A stretch of 29,526 bases of DNA from CAZKNF01 sp964554105 (lineage in GTDB: Bacteria > Bacteroidota > Rhodothermia > Rhodothermales > VXPQ01). The translations under genes and the position numbers were made by a program. The stretch covers positions 1 through 29,526 of the forward strand of contig CAZKNF010000045.1 in assembly GCA_964554105.1 (NCBI GenBank). The letters run 5' to 3'. The stretch's first letter is position 1; each line of letters starts with the position of its first letter. Under the pieces are notes generated by a model. The model was not told where the DNA came from. It searched no databases and worked only from the letters and a program-made list of their open reading frames with translations. Below are positions 16,380-24,252 of the stretch, piece after piece.

Positions 16380-17219
16380 TCAAACCCTGAAATCTCTTAC
16401 CTTCTTCGCCGATTCCCCGCTCCCCGTGTGAAAGACGTTCATTGATCCGCAGGAAGGGCAGCAAATCTGCTCGGTGCCGAAGCGATCGGTGTGCCGGTCG
16501 GCGTCGCTGAAATAGTGACCCCGCGTCTTGCAATAGTACTTCCCCTTCTTCGCGTTCAAGCCGGAGACAGCGTCGGGAAGACGCTTCAGCCGCTCGTGGT
16601 GGAGACATATCGGCTTGACGGGACATCGGTCACACGAAGGATTTCGCGCCGTGCACGTATACCTTCCGTGGAGAATCAACAAGTGGTGCGCTTCGCCCCA
16701 CTGCTCCTTCGGCACCGCGCGTTTGAGTTGACGCTCGACCTTTAGCGGAGTATCGGCGTTCTTCACCAGACCGATTCTGTTTGCCACACGAAACACGTGC
16801 GTGTCGACGGCGAGGGCGGGTCGCCCGAACGCCACTGCCAACACTACTTGAGCGGTCTTTCGACCGACGCCCTGAAGCGAGGTGAGTTCTGGAACGGACT
16901 CCGGCACGCGCCCCCCGTACTCGTCGACGGCCTTCCGAGCCATGCTAACGAGATGCTTTGACTTATTATTCGGGAAGGTTACCGATTTGATGTACGGGTA
17001 CACGTCGGCCGCTTCCGCACGGGCCAGATCCCAGATCGTCGGAAAGGCATCGAACAGGGCCGGCGTGACTAGATTGACGCGCTCGTCCGTACATTGCGCC
17101 GACAGAATGACGGAGACGATAAGTTGATATGGATTGTCGTGGATTAGCTCTGTCTCTGGTACGGGAATGACGTCGCGCAGTGCCGCGATCGTCTGCTGAA
17201 CTCGTCTTCGTCTATTCAC
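16380..17219 (-). CDS. nth: Endonuclease III with Cys-rich C-terminal extension
   Basis: 279 residues; E. coli Nth has 211. This bifunctional DNA glycosylase/AP lyase removes oxidised pyrimidines. The HhH motif LQGVGRKTAQVV carries catalytic Lys121, and LAVDTHVFRV carries Asp139; the 4Fe-4S ligands are Cys189, 196, 199 and 205 (C-x6-C-x2-C-x5-C). Beyond the cluster is an extra 74 residues with Cys230, His235, Cys253, Cys254 and Cys257 (YYCKTRGHYF and CCPSCGS), which looks like a zinc ribbon, possibly with His as one ligand. The start is GTG at 17219: MNRRRRVQQTIAAL aligns with the E. coli start and no ATG exists nearby. It heads an operon with gpmI and is divergent from the Lnb-like gene. Confidence 0.93.
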   Translation of the reverse strand: MNRRRRVQQTIAALRDVIPVPETELIHDNPYQLIVSVILSAQCTDERVNLVTPALFDAFPTIWDLARAEAADVYPYIKSVTFPNNKSKHLVSMARKAVDEYGGRVPESVPELTSLQGVGRKTAQVVLAVAFGRPALAVDTHVFRVANRIGLVKNADTPLKVERQLKRAVPKEQWGEAHHLLILHGRYTCTARNPSCDRCPVKPICLHHERLKRLPDAVSGLNAKKGKYYCKTRGHYFSDADRHTDRFGTEQICCPSCGSMNVFHTGSGESAKKVRDFRV

Positions 17220-17306
17220 TTGCCGTATGCGTTCTTCTTTTCACTTTAATGCACGGGAGGTTCTCGTCACACCGATACGCGCGTGCTCTCTTACTCAATT
17301 TCGTAC

Positions 17307-18578
17307 ATGGTCCATTCCAGTCATCTAAGCACTCATCACTCCGGCGTTTTCTCCTTCTCGTTGGCGCGGCGTCGCACGTGTTTCATCGTCCTACTACTGT
17401 GCGCGAGCATCTCGTTGCCGGCTCATGCGCAATCCGACAGCGCCTTATCCGAAGATGCGCGGTTCTGGCTGATGACGATTCTCCCCGGCGACGAGATCTA
17501 TACCACGTGGGGGCACAGCGCGATCCGTGTACAGGACACCGAACGTGATCTCGACATCTCCTTTAACTACGGCACGTTTCAATTCGACGCGTACTTCTTG
17601 CCCAAATTCCTGTACGGCGAACTCGACTACATGCTGTCGGTCCACGATTACCGTCTCGCGCTCGAGGAGTATCGTGCGGGTGAACGGCCGGTCATCGAGC
17701 AGGAATTAACGCTTTCCGCAGCACAGAAAGACACGCTTTTTCAATTTCTTCGGATTAATGCGCGGCCCGAAAATCGTGTGTATAGATACGATTTTCTATA
17801 CGACAACTGTTCGACGCGCATCCGCGACGTCCTCGAGCTGTCTCTCGGCGATGATGTCGACTTTGCGGACACCCCCGATCCGGAGCGTTCCTTCAGACAC
17901 TTGCTGGATCCCGGGCTGCTCCCGCGGCCGTTCATCGACGCCGGCATCGACTGGATGTTAGGATCGCCGGTCGACCGCACGGCACTTCCGTACGAAACTA
18001 TGTTCTTGCCGCTCTACCTGAAGGCTGCCTTTGATCACGCCACGATCCGGATCGACGGTTCCGTGGTGCCCCTGGTTTCCCGTACAGACACTGTATTCTG
18101 GACACCCGATCGCGTCAGGCCGACGAACCGATTCCCATGGGCGGCGGCGACCTCCTGGGTGCTTTTGGTTGCGGGCATATTCGTTACGGCGGGTCGTTTC
18201 AAGCGCTCTGGTGACGTAGTCCGGTGGTTTGACGTGCCGCTCTTCACGATAATCGGCCTCGCGGGTGTATTTATTACTTTCCTGTGGTTCATCTCTCTCC
18301 ACGAGGTTACCGAAAGGAACTGGCATCTGCTCTGGTCCTGGCCGACCCACGTGGTCGTCGCGGCCGCCCTGATCCGGCGTTCTTCGACAAAGTGGATCGC
18401 ATCTTATCTTCTCGCCGCCGGGGTGATAGCCCTCGTTGCCGTGGCTCTGAGCCCGCTCCTGTACCAGTGGTTCCACCCCGCTCTCTATCCGCTAATGCTT
18501 CTCGTCGCGCTTCGTGGCATATCGATCTTCCTATCCGTACGCCGGCGGGAGTTTAACGCAGCACTTTCTACATCGTAG
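17307..18578 (+). CDS. Lnb/DUF4105-type membrane protein, candidate lipoprotein N-acyltransferase
   Basis: 423 residues from ATG at 17307 (GTG at 17283 would add eight). A signal sequence (about 21-41, ending PAHAQ) precedes a periplasmic domain with the DUF4105 marks ILPGDEIYTTWGHSAIRV (His70), FNYGTF, and YRYDFLYDNCSTRIRD (Cys168). From about 278 on there are five membrane helices; ERNWHLLWSWPTH in between is also typical. As I recall, this family was recently tied to N-acylation of lipoproteins in Bacteroides (named Lnb), with a cysteine-centred mechanism; His70 and Cys168 would be the active-site candidates. Assigning that role here is inference by family. The next gene encodes a lipoprotein on the same strand. 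Confidence 0.85.
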   Translation: MVHSSHLSTHHSGVFSFSLARRRTCFIVLLLCASISLPAHAQSDSALSEDARFWLMTILPGDEIYTTWGHSAIRVQDTERDLDISFNYGTFQFDAYFLPKFLYGELDYMLSVHDYRLALEEYRAGERPVIEQELTLSAAQKDTLFQFLRINARPENRVYRYDFLYDNCSTRIRDVLELSLGDDVDFADTPDPERSFRHLLDPGLLPRPFIDAGIDWMLGSPVDRTALPYETMFLPLYLKAAFDHATIRIDGSVVPLVSRTDTVFWTPDRVRPTNRFPWAAATSWVLLVAGIFVTAGRFKRSGDVVRWFDVPLFTIIGLAGVFITFLWFISLHEVTERNWHLLWSWPTHVVVAAALIRRSSTKWIASYLLAAGVIALVAVALSPLLYQWFHPALYPLMLLVALRGISIFLSVRRREFNAALSTS

Positions 18579-18700
18579 GCCGAGCAGCGGCATCGACAAT
18601 TGGCAGGGGATTTGCTGACGACGTGAACCTCTAAGCTGCTCGCCCTGATTTCCGGGCCGCGGCTCCGAAGATGTCCACATGCACAATCAGGACCCTCGAA

Positions 18701-19339
18701 ATGAAGAATCTACTTGCATCTCACCACCGCTTCCTCACGGTACCGCTTGCTGCCGGACTTGTCATCGCCGGACTCTTTGGTCTGAGTGCGTGCGACATGA
18801 TCGGCTCATCTGATTCTACAGGCGATGCGCGTGTGCGGGTGCTACTCGTAGATGAGCCGTTTCCTTTTGACCTGGTTGCTGAGGCGAACGTAACGATAAG
18901 CAACGTCCAGCTGATACGTGATGACGAACACTATATCGTCATGGACGAGGAGCGGGAATTCAACTTGCTTGAACTGCAGGACGGCGTGTCAGCCTTATTG
19001 GGCGAAGTCGACGTGTCTGCGGGAACGTATTCACAGGCGCGGCTGATCGTTGAAGATGCGTCGATTGTGCTGAATGACGAAACCACATTTGACCTCAAAG
19101 TGCCCAGCGGCTCGGAAACCGGCATCAAGGTACTTCTGAACGACATCGAATTTGAGGAGGGTCAGGAAATCACGCTGACGCTTGATTTCGACGTGAGCCA
19201 GTCATTTATCGTGCAGGGGAATCCATTGACAGCAGCAGGCATCGACGGCTTCATCTTCACACCGGTGATCATCCCCACTAGTGTGGAGTTCACGGATTTC
19301 GATGAGGCTGATGAGGAGGAGGAAGTCGTCGAAGAGTAA
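18701..19339 (+). CDS. DUF4382 lipoprotein
   Basis: 212 residues from ATG at 18701; an ATG at 18671 would add ten. The signal peptide ends in a lipobox, GLSAC with Cys31, so the protein should be lipid-anchored. The mature domain from VRVLLVDEPFPFDLVAEANV through SNVQLIRDD and LLELQDGVSALLGEVDVSAG to TYSQARLIVEDA matches DUF4382, a beta-rich domain found in envelope lipoproteins of many bacteria, function unknown. The last residues are very acidic (DFDEADEEEEVVEE). It lies 122 bases after the Lnb-like gene and ends 3 bases before the permease stop codon on the other strand, so no separate terminator fits between them. Confidence 0.87.
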   Translation: MKNLLASHHRFLTVPLAAGLVIAGLFGLSACDMIGSSDSTGDARVRVLLVDEPFPFDLVAEANVTISNVQLIRDDEHYIVMDEEREFNLLELQDGVSALLGEVDVSAGTYSQARLIVEDASIVLNDETTFDLKVPSGSETGIKVLLNDIEFEEGQEITLTLDFDVSQSFIVQGNPLTAAGIDGFIFTPVIIPTSVEFTDFDEADEEEEVVEE

Positions 19340-19342
19340 AAC

Positions 19343-20353
19343 TCAGGCGGCAGTGGCAGCGGCCGGCTCCTTGCGTGGCCGGTCGCGCAGCCGGTGCTTT
19401 TGCTGATCGACGAGCACGGCGCCGACGATGATCGAGCCGATGATGATCTCCTGAACGTAGTTCGGCACGCCGAGCATATTGCATCCGTTGCGAAGAACGG
19501 CCATGATGAGAGCGCCTACGATCGACCCGACAGCGCTGCCCTCTCCGCCGCTCAGCGAGCCGCCGCCGATGACGACCGCCGCGATAATATCCAACTCCAG
19601 ACCTACTGCGGACGTGGGGTCGCCCACCGTGAGATAACTGTACTGGAGCACCGATGCTATGCCGGTAAAAAGACCTCCGAGTGTGTAGATCGCGATCTTG
19701 ATGCGGTCGACCTTGATCCCGCACAACCTCGCCGTCTGTTCGTTGGAGCCTATCGCGAACATGTATCTGCCGAGGACGGTGTATTTCAGCAGTACGACCG
19801 AGGCGATGAGCAGAACGAGACAGAGCCACACGCCCGGCGCGACGAGCATCCAAGACTGCCGCGGATCGATGAGCATCAGGTCTGTGAGCCAGTTCGAGGG
19901 CGTCGGCACCGTCTGCTCCTGACCGATCCACTTCGCGATGCCGCGAACGATCTGCATCGTGCCGAGCGTCACGATGAACGGCACGATGTTGAATTTCGTT
20001 ATCACGGCGCCATTGAAGACGCCGACGAGTCCGCATGCGAGAATGCCTCCGGCCAGCGCGATTACGGGAAACAGCAGACCGGGCTCGCCCCCCGACATGT
20101 TCAGAATCACCGCGACGACGACGGTCCCGAGCGCAATCTGGGACCCGGGACTCAGGTCGATGCCCTCCGAAATGATGATGAAGGTCATCCCGAGCGCAGC
20201 GATTCCGATGATGACGCTCTGCGTGAGAATCGTCTTGATGTTGTAGAAAGACGTAAACGCAGACGGCGCCAGCATCGCAAAAAGCACGAAGACAAAGACC
20301 AGGCCGATAAAGGGCCCGAACTCAGACAATACCTTTTTGAGATCCCAGTTCAT
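19343..20353 (-). CDS. Ribose-type sugar ABC transporter permease
   Basis: 336 residues, an RbsC-like permease (BPD_transp_2 family) with about eight to ten hydrophobic segments. Typical stretches are IIISEGIDLSPGSQIALGTV (about 60-79, with conserved GIDLSPGS), FNIVPFIVTLGTMQIVRGIA, and ELDIIAAVVIGGGSLSGGEG, the coupling loop that contacts the ATPase. It works with the ATPase and the binding protein encoded upstream to import a monosaccharide; the sugar cannot be told from this. ATG at 20353 is 19 bases after the ATPase stop codon. The C-terminal tail (RLRDRPRKEPAAATAA) is short and basic. Confidence 0.94.
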   Translation of the reverse strand: MNWDLKKVLSEFGPFIGLVFVFVLFAMLAPSAFTSFYNIKTILTQSVIIGIAALGMTFIIISEGIDLSPGSQIALGTVVVAVILNMSGGEPGLLFPVIALAGGILACGLVGVFNGAVITKFNIVPFIVTLGTMQIVRGIAKWIGQEQTVPTPSNWLTDLMLIDPRQSWMLVAPGVWLCLVLLIASVVLLKYTVLGRYMFAIGSNEQTARLCGIKVDRIKIAIYTLGGLFTGIASVLQYSYLTVGDPTSAVGLELDIIAAVVIGGGSLSGGEGSAVGSIVGALIMAVLRNGCNMLGVPNYVQEIIIGSIIVGAVLVDQQKHRLRDRPRKEPAAATAA

Positions 20354-20372
20354 GATATCTACGCGCAGCGTC

Positions 20373-21899
20373 TCAATCGCTCTCTACGGGGTCGACTTCG
20401 TATGCTCCTGAGGTCGCGTATCGCATGATCGACGTCTCGCTCCATTCCTCGACCGGACGCACCGGAGACATCGAACCTTTGTACATGACGGCGAGGGTGT
20501 CACATACGCCTCGCAGCTCGGGCAGATAGGAACTGATCACGATGATGGCCTTTCCGCGCTCGGACAGCTTGTGGATCAGCCGGTATATTTCCGCCTTGCT
20601 GCCGATGTCGATCCCGCGAGTGGGCTCATCGAGAAAGAGCACGTCATTGTCTTGATGCAGCAGACGAGCTACGCAGGCCTTCTGCTGGTTGCCGCCCGAA
20701 AGCTCCTGCACGGACTGCGATGCGTCTCGGCAGCGAACGCCGAGCGCGTCGATCCAGCGCCCGCCCTCCGCTCGCTCCTTTCGAAGATTCAAAAATCCTG
20801 CGCGTGCATATCGCCCGATGTCGGACAGCGTCATATTTTCGAGGACGCTCATCTTCAGTGCCAGACCCTCTGCCTTCCGGTCTTCGCTGAGCAGGTCGAG
20901 TCCGTTCTGCAGCGCGTCCCCGGGGCCGACATACGCTGCCCTGAGATCCGGCCTCCCCTCGATCGAAACTGAACCATCGGCCGCGCGGTGCAGCCCAAAG
21001 AGCGATCGCACCGTTTCCGATCTGCCCGATCCGACCAATCCGGCGATACCGAGAATCTCCTCACGATGCAGAACGAACGAAACGCCGCCCGGAAACCCAT
21101 CCCGACCTCGGAGCCCATCCACGCGCAGCATCGGTTCACCGGGTGTGTGATCGGTGTCCGGAAAGAGTTCATCCACCGAGCGTCCCACCATGTCCTTGAT
21201 GATCTGGGCCATCGTCGTGTCAGCGACGCGCCCGGTGGAAATTGTGTGACCGTCGCGCAGGACGGTATACGTCTCGCAGATCTCCTCCACTTCTTCCAGA
21301 AAGTGGCTGATGTAAATGACCGCCACGCCGCGCTCCTTGAGGCGACGGATCACCGTGAACAGCGCACGAACGTCGGATGCGGACAGCGAGCTGGTGGGTT
21401 CGTCCATCACGACGACGCGGGCATTCAGCAGGAGCGCTCGTGCGATTTCGACGAGTTGTTGCTTGCCGATGCCGAGCTTCCGTACCGGCGTTCTGGGATC
21501 GATATCCTGCCCCAGCCAGGATAGGACCTCCCGCACTTCGTTCGTTCTGGGGGATACCCAGCCAAACGATGACTTTTCGGCTCCCAGCGTGATGTTCTCC
21601 TCGACAGTGAGGTGCGGCGCGAGGACGAGCTCCTGGTAGATCATCGATATTCCGGAAGCTCGGCCGTCCAGCGGCGAGCGAGGTGCGTACGGCACGCCGT
21701 CGACCAACATGCGTCCGCCGTCCGGCTGGTACACACCGCTCAAGATTTTCATGAGCGTGCTTTTTCCGGCGCCGTTTTCGCCGATGAGCCCGTGAATCAT
21801 CCCGCTACGCACCTCGAGATCGACGCCGGCTAGCGCCTGTACGGGGCCGAACGACTTGTGCACGTTTTCGAGGCGGAGAAGGGGATCGGCCACGGCCAT
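20373..21899 (-). CDS. Sugar ABC transporter ATP-binding protein (RbsA-type, two ATPase domains)
   Basis: About 508 residues, two fused ABC domains as in RbsA/XylG/MglA. Domain 1: Walker A GENGAGKSTLMK, signature LGIGKQQLVEIARALL, Walker B VVVMDEPTSSLS. Domain 2: degenerate Walker A GLVGSGRSE as usual for this family, signature LSGGNQQK, Walker B VLFLDEPTRGID. It powers sugar import through the permease encoded next. ATG at 21899 is preferred because GAAGG lies just upstream and the conserved LLRLENVHKSFG starts soon after; the open frame also allows GTG at 21926, which overlaps the stop of the binding protein gene as TAGTG. Either way the genes are tightly linked. Confidence 0.94.
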   Translation of the reverse strand: MAVADPLLRLENVHKSFGPVQALAGVDLEVRSGMIHGLIGENGAGKSTLMKILSGVYQPDGGRMLVDGVPYAPRSPLDGRASGISMIYQELVLAPHLTVEENITLGAEKSSFGWVSPRTNEVREVLSWLGQDIDPRTPVRKLGIGKQQLVEIARALLLNARVVVMDEPTSSLSASDVRALFTVIRRLKERGVAVIYISHFLEEVEEICETYTVLRDGHTISTGRVADTTMAQIIKDMVGRSVDELFPDTDHTPGEPMLRVDGLRGRDGFPGGVSFVLHREEILGIAGLVGSGRSETVRSLFGLHRAADGSVSIEGRPDLRAAYVGPGDALQNGLDLLSEDRKAEGLALKMSVLENMTLSDIGRYARAGFLNLRKERAEGGRWIDALGVRCRDASQSVQELSGGNQQKACVARLLHQDNDVLFLDEPTRGIDIGSKAEIYRLIHKLSERGKAIIVISSYLPELRGVCDTLAVMYKGSMSPVRPVEEWSETSIMRYATSGAYEVDPVESD

Positions 21900-21925
21900 A
21901 CGACCTTCGTGTGGATGAGCCTCCA

Positions 21926-22924
21926 CTAGTTATCTCCCAACCACCGGTCGAGATCCGGATGAATGAGCTCCTGAATGCTCGAATCATCGATGTTGTCGCG
22001 GGAGACGAGCACGGATCGCGTATCCACCTGGGTGTCGACCGAATCTCCCCTAACGGCGGCTACCGCAGCAGTGACGCCCTGATAACCCATATCGAACGGA
22101 TCTTGAACGACGAGACCGCCGATCATACCGTCGCGCATCGCACTGAGGAGGGTTTCGTTGACGTCGAAGCCGACAAACGCCAGCGTTTCCGCGCGTCCGG
22201 AGGTTTCCAGCGCGCGCAGCATGCCCTGTGTCGATGATTCGTTCGGCGTGAAGATTCCGTCGATGTCGGAATACCGGTTGAGGATGTTCTGCGACACCTG
22301 CAGCGCTCGCTCCATCGTCGCGCCGGCGTACATGTTGCTGACCAGCAGATCCGCGTCCGGTGCATGCTCCTCGAGCGCGTCGAGAAATCCCTGTTCACGC
22401 GCCGACGTGCTGGCCGAACCTTCCTGATAACGCAGCATCACCACGTTGCCCTGCCCGTTGAGCATCTCAGCAAGATGCCGGCCCGCCATCCGGCCGCCTT
22501 CATAATTATTCGTAGCGATAAAGCTAGTCTGGGCATCGGAATCCAGCCCCGAATCGATGATGATCACCGGAATACCCCGGTTGGATGCCGCCTCGACCGG
22601 TCCTACGAGGCTTCTCGAATCGAGCGGCGCCAACACGATCGCGTCGATGCCCCGGCTGATGAAGTTCTGAACGACCTGAATCTGCATCTGCCGATCATCC
22701 TCTTTCTGCGGTCCCTGCCAGACTACATCGACGTCTAGCTCTTGAGCGGCCTTTTCGGCGCCGGCGTGGATGGATTTCCAGAATTCGTGGGTCGTCCCCT
22801 TTGGAATGACGGCAATTTGCAGTTCCTCGTCACCCGGATTGTCGGAAGACGATCCGCACCCGCTTGCAGCCGCGGCAAACAAGAGGATCAAGGTGAGCAA
22901 CGCAGCGGATCTCATACGGGCCAT
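21926..22924 (-). CDS. Sugar ABC transporter substrate-binding lipoprotein
   Basis: 332 residues, periplasmic-binding protein type 1 (RbsB-like, Peripla_BP_4). The signal peptide ends in ASGC with Cys23, so it is predicted to be a lipoprotein. The two-lobed fold is indicated by LQIAVIPKGTTHEFWKSIHA at the start of the mature protein, GIDAIVLAPLDSRSLVGPVE, NRGIPVIIIDSGLDSD, DIDGIFTPNESSTQGMLRAL and LAFVGFDVNETLLSAMRDGM. It captures the sugar and passes it to the permease. First gene of the ABC set, ATG at 22924; it follows the sugar dehydrogenase gene by 41 bases. Confidence 0.94.
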   Translation of the reverse strand: MARMRSAALLTLILLFAAAASGCGSSSDNPGDEELQIAVIPKGTTHEFWKSIHAGAEKAAQELDVDVVWQGPQKEDDRQMQIQVVQNFISRGIDAIVLAPLDSRSLVGPVEAASNRGIPVIIIDSGLDSDAQTSFIATNNYEGGRMAGRHLAEMLNGQGNVVMLRYQEGSASTSAREQGFLDALEEHAPDADLLVSNMYAGATMERALQVSQNILNRYSDIDGIFTPNESSTQGMLRALETSGRAETLAFVGFDVNETLLSAMRDGMIGGLVVQDPFDMGYQGVTAAVAAVRGDSVDTQVDTRSVLVSRDNIDDSSIQELIHPDLDRWLGDN

Positions 22925-22965
22925 GTCGAAAGGTATCGCGTAGTGGATAAGAGGGATGTGGTTCG

Positions 22966-24192
22966 CTACTGACCACCGGCCGGTACGTCCGAGCCGGAGG
23001 TAAAGTGATAGATGTTGCCGTCAAATGCCAGGACGTACAGCTCACGGTCTCGATCGACGCCGAAAGCCGAGACATTGAGGCTCGTATCGAAGAGTTCGGA
23101 TTCGGTCCCCTCTGCGCCGTCGTATTCCAGAGTCCAGAACTTTCCGGAGACGTAATCGGCATATACATACTTGCCGGAGAGTGCAGGGACGTTCTCTCCG
23201 CGATAGACGAACCCCCCGGTGATGGATTGCCCCTCGCTGTGGTCGTACTCGGCGACCGGTTCAATCAGACCCTCCGTATCGCAGCCGGTGGGCGGCTCGA
23301 AGCAGTGGAATCCTTCCATCACGTTCCATCCGTAGTTGCCTCCGCTCTCGATCACGTCGACCTCTTCGTACTGATTCTGGCCGACATCGCCTGTCCAGAG
23401 CCGGTCCGTCTCGGGATCGAAGCTGAACCTCCACGGATTCCTAAGCCCGTAGGCGTAGATCTCTTCACGATAGCCCTCATCGTTGTCCGCGTACGGATTG
23501 TCTTCCGGGATGGCGTACGCCCTGCCTTCATCCTGACGGTCGACATCGATGCGCAAGATCGTACCCAGCAGCGTGCTTCTATTTTGGCCGTGTCCCTGCG
23601 GATCACCCCCGCTTCCGCCGTCCCCCATCGCAATGTAGAGAGCACGATCGCTGCCGAAGGCGATCTGCCCTCCATTATGATTTCCGAAGGGCTGATCTAT
23701 TTCAAGAATGACTTCCTCGCTGCCGGGTTGCGCTTGCAGCGGATCATTTGGATCCACCTGGTAGCGCGCGATGACCGTGCGGCGCGGGTTGGACGCCGTA
23801 TAATCGACGAAAAACTCGCCGTTGGAGGCATAATCCGGGTGAAACGCGAGTCCGAGAAGGCCTTCCTCATTGCCCGAGTCGTTCACCCGGTCGCTGATAT
23901 CGAGGAAGACGGGGGCGTCGTCGGTGTCCGGTACGTTCTCAAAAACGCGGATGATACCGGCTTGCTCGACAACGAAGAGCCGGTTGCTTCCGTCGTCGGG
24001 CGCCTGCAGATCTACGGGCCGGGTAAACTCGAGATTCTCGAACGCTACGTCCAGGTTCACGTCTCCATTGCCGAACTCGTCCTGTGTCGGTGATTGAGCA
24101 CATGACGTTGCGCTAAAGAGTATCAGGGGCAGTGACGCGATGGTTAAAAGCTTGTATACCGTCGTCGTACTCACTGTCATCGACTGTAACAT
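22966..24192 (-). CDS. PQQ-type glucose/sorbosone dehydrogenase, lipoprotein
   Basis: 408 residues, GSDH family beta-propeller. Members oxidise aldose sugars or related compounds with pyrroloquinoline quinone outside the cytoplasm. Signal peptide with lipobox SATSC (Cys31). Conserved parts: RPVDLQAPDDGSNRLFVVEQ, GLLGLAFHPDY, PFGNHNGGQIAFGSDRALYI with the catalytic-type His172, AMGDGGSGGDPQGHGQN, YAYGLRNPWRFSFDPETDRL, TGDVGQNQYEEVD, GGNYGWNVMEG. Start ATG at 24192; a second ATG at 24180 would shorten the signal peptide. It lies 60 bases downstream of the sugar symporter gene and 41 bases upstream of the binding protein. No PQQ biosynthesis genes are seen in this window, so cofactor and substrate are inferred from family. 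Confidence 0.9.
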   Translation of the reverse strand: MLQSMTVSTTTVYKLLTIASLPLILFSATSCAQSPTQDEFGNGDVNLDVAFENLEFTRPVDLQAPDDGSNRLFVVEQAGIIRVFENVPDTDDAPVFLDISDRVNDSGNEEGLLGLAFHPDYASNGEFFVDYTASNPRRTVIARYQVDPNDPLQAQPGSEEVILEIDQPFGNHNGGQIAFGSDRALYIAMGDGGSGGDPQGHGQNRSTLLGTILRIDVDRQDEGRAYAIPEDNPYADNDEGYREEIYAYGLRNPWRFSFDPETDRLWTGDVGQNQYEEVDVIESGGNYGWNVMEGFHCFEPPTGCDTEGLIEPVAEYDHSEGQSITGGFVYRGENVPALSGKYVYADYVSGKFWTLEYDGAEGTESELFDTSLNVSAFGVDRDRELYVLAFDGNIYHFTSGSDVPAGGQ

Positions 24193-24252
24193 CTGAGATT
24201 GGGCTGATGGGAAAAGTCACCTTGCCTACGAAGGGTCGGGAAGCAGGATCCC

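Noticed and set aside
19394..20428. Plus-strand frame of 344 codons opposite the ABC permease
   Set aside because: Very charged, His/Asp/Arg-rich composition typical of a shadow of a membrane protein gene.
23005..24093. Plus-strand frame of 362 codons opposite the sugar dehydrogenase
   Set aside because: No domain, no start signal; the minus-strand gene has full family conservation.
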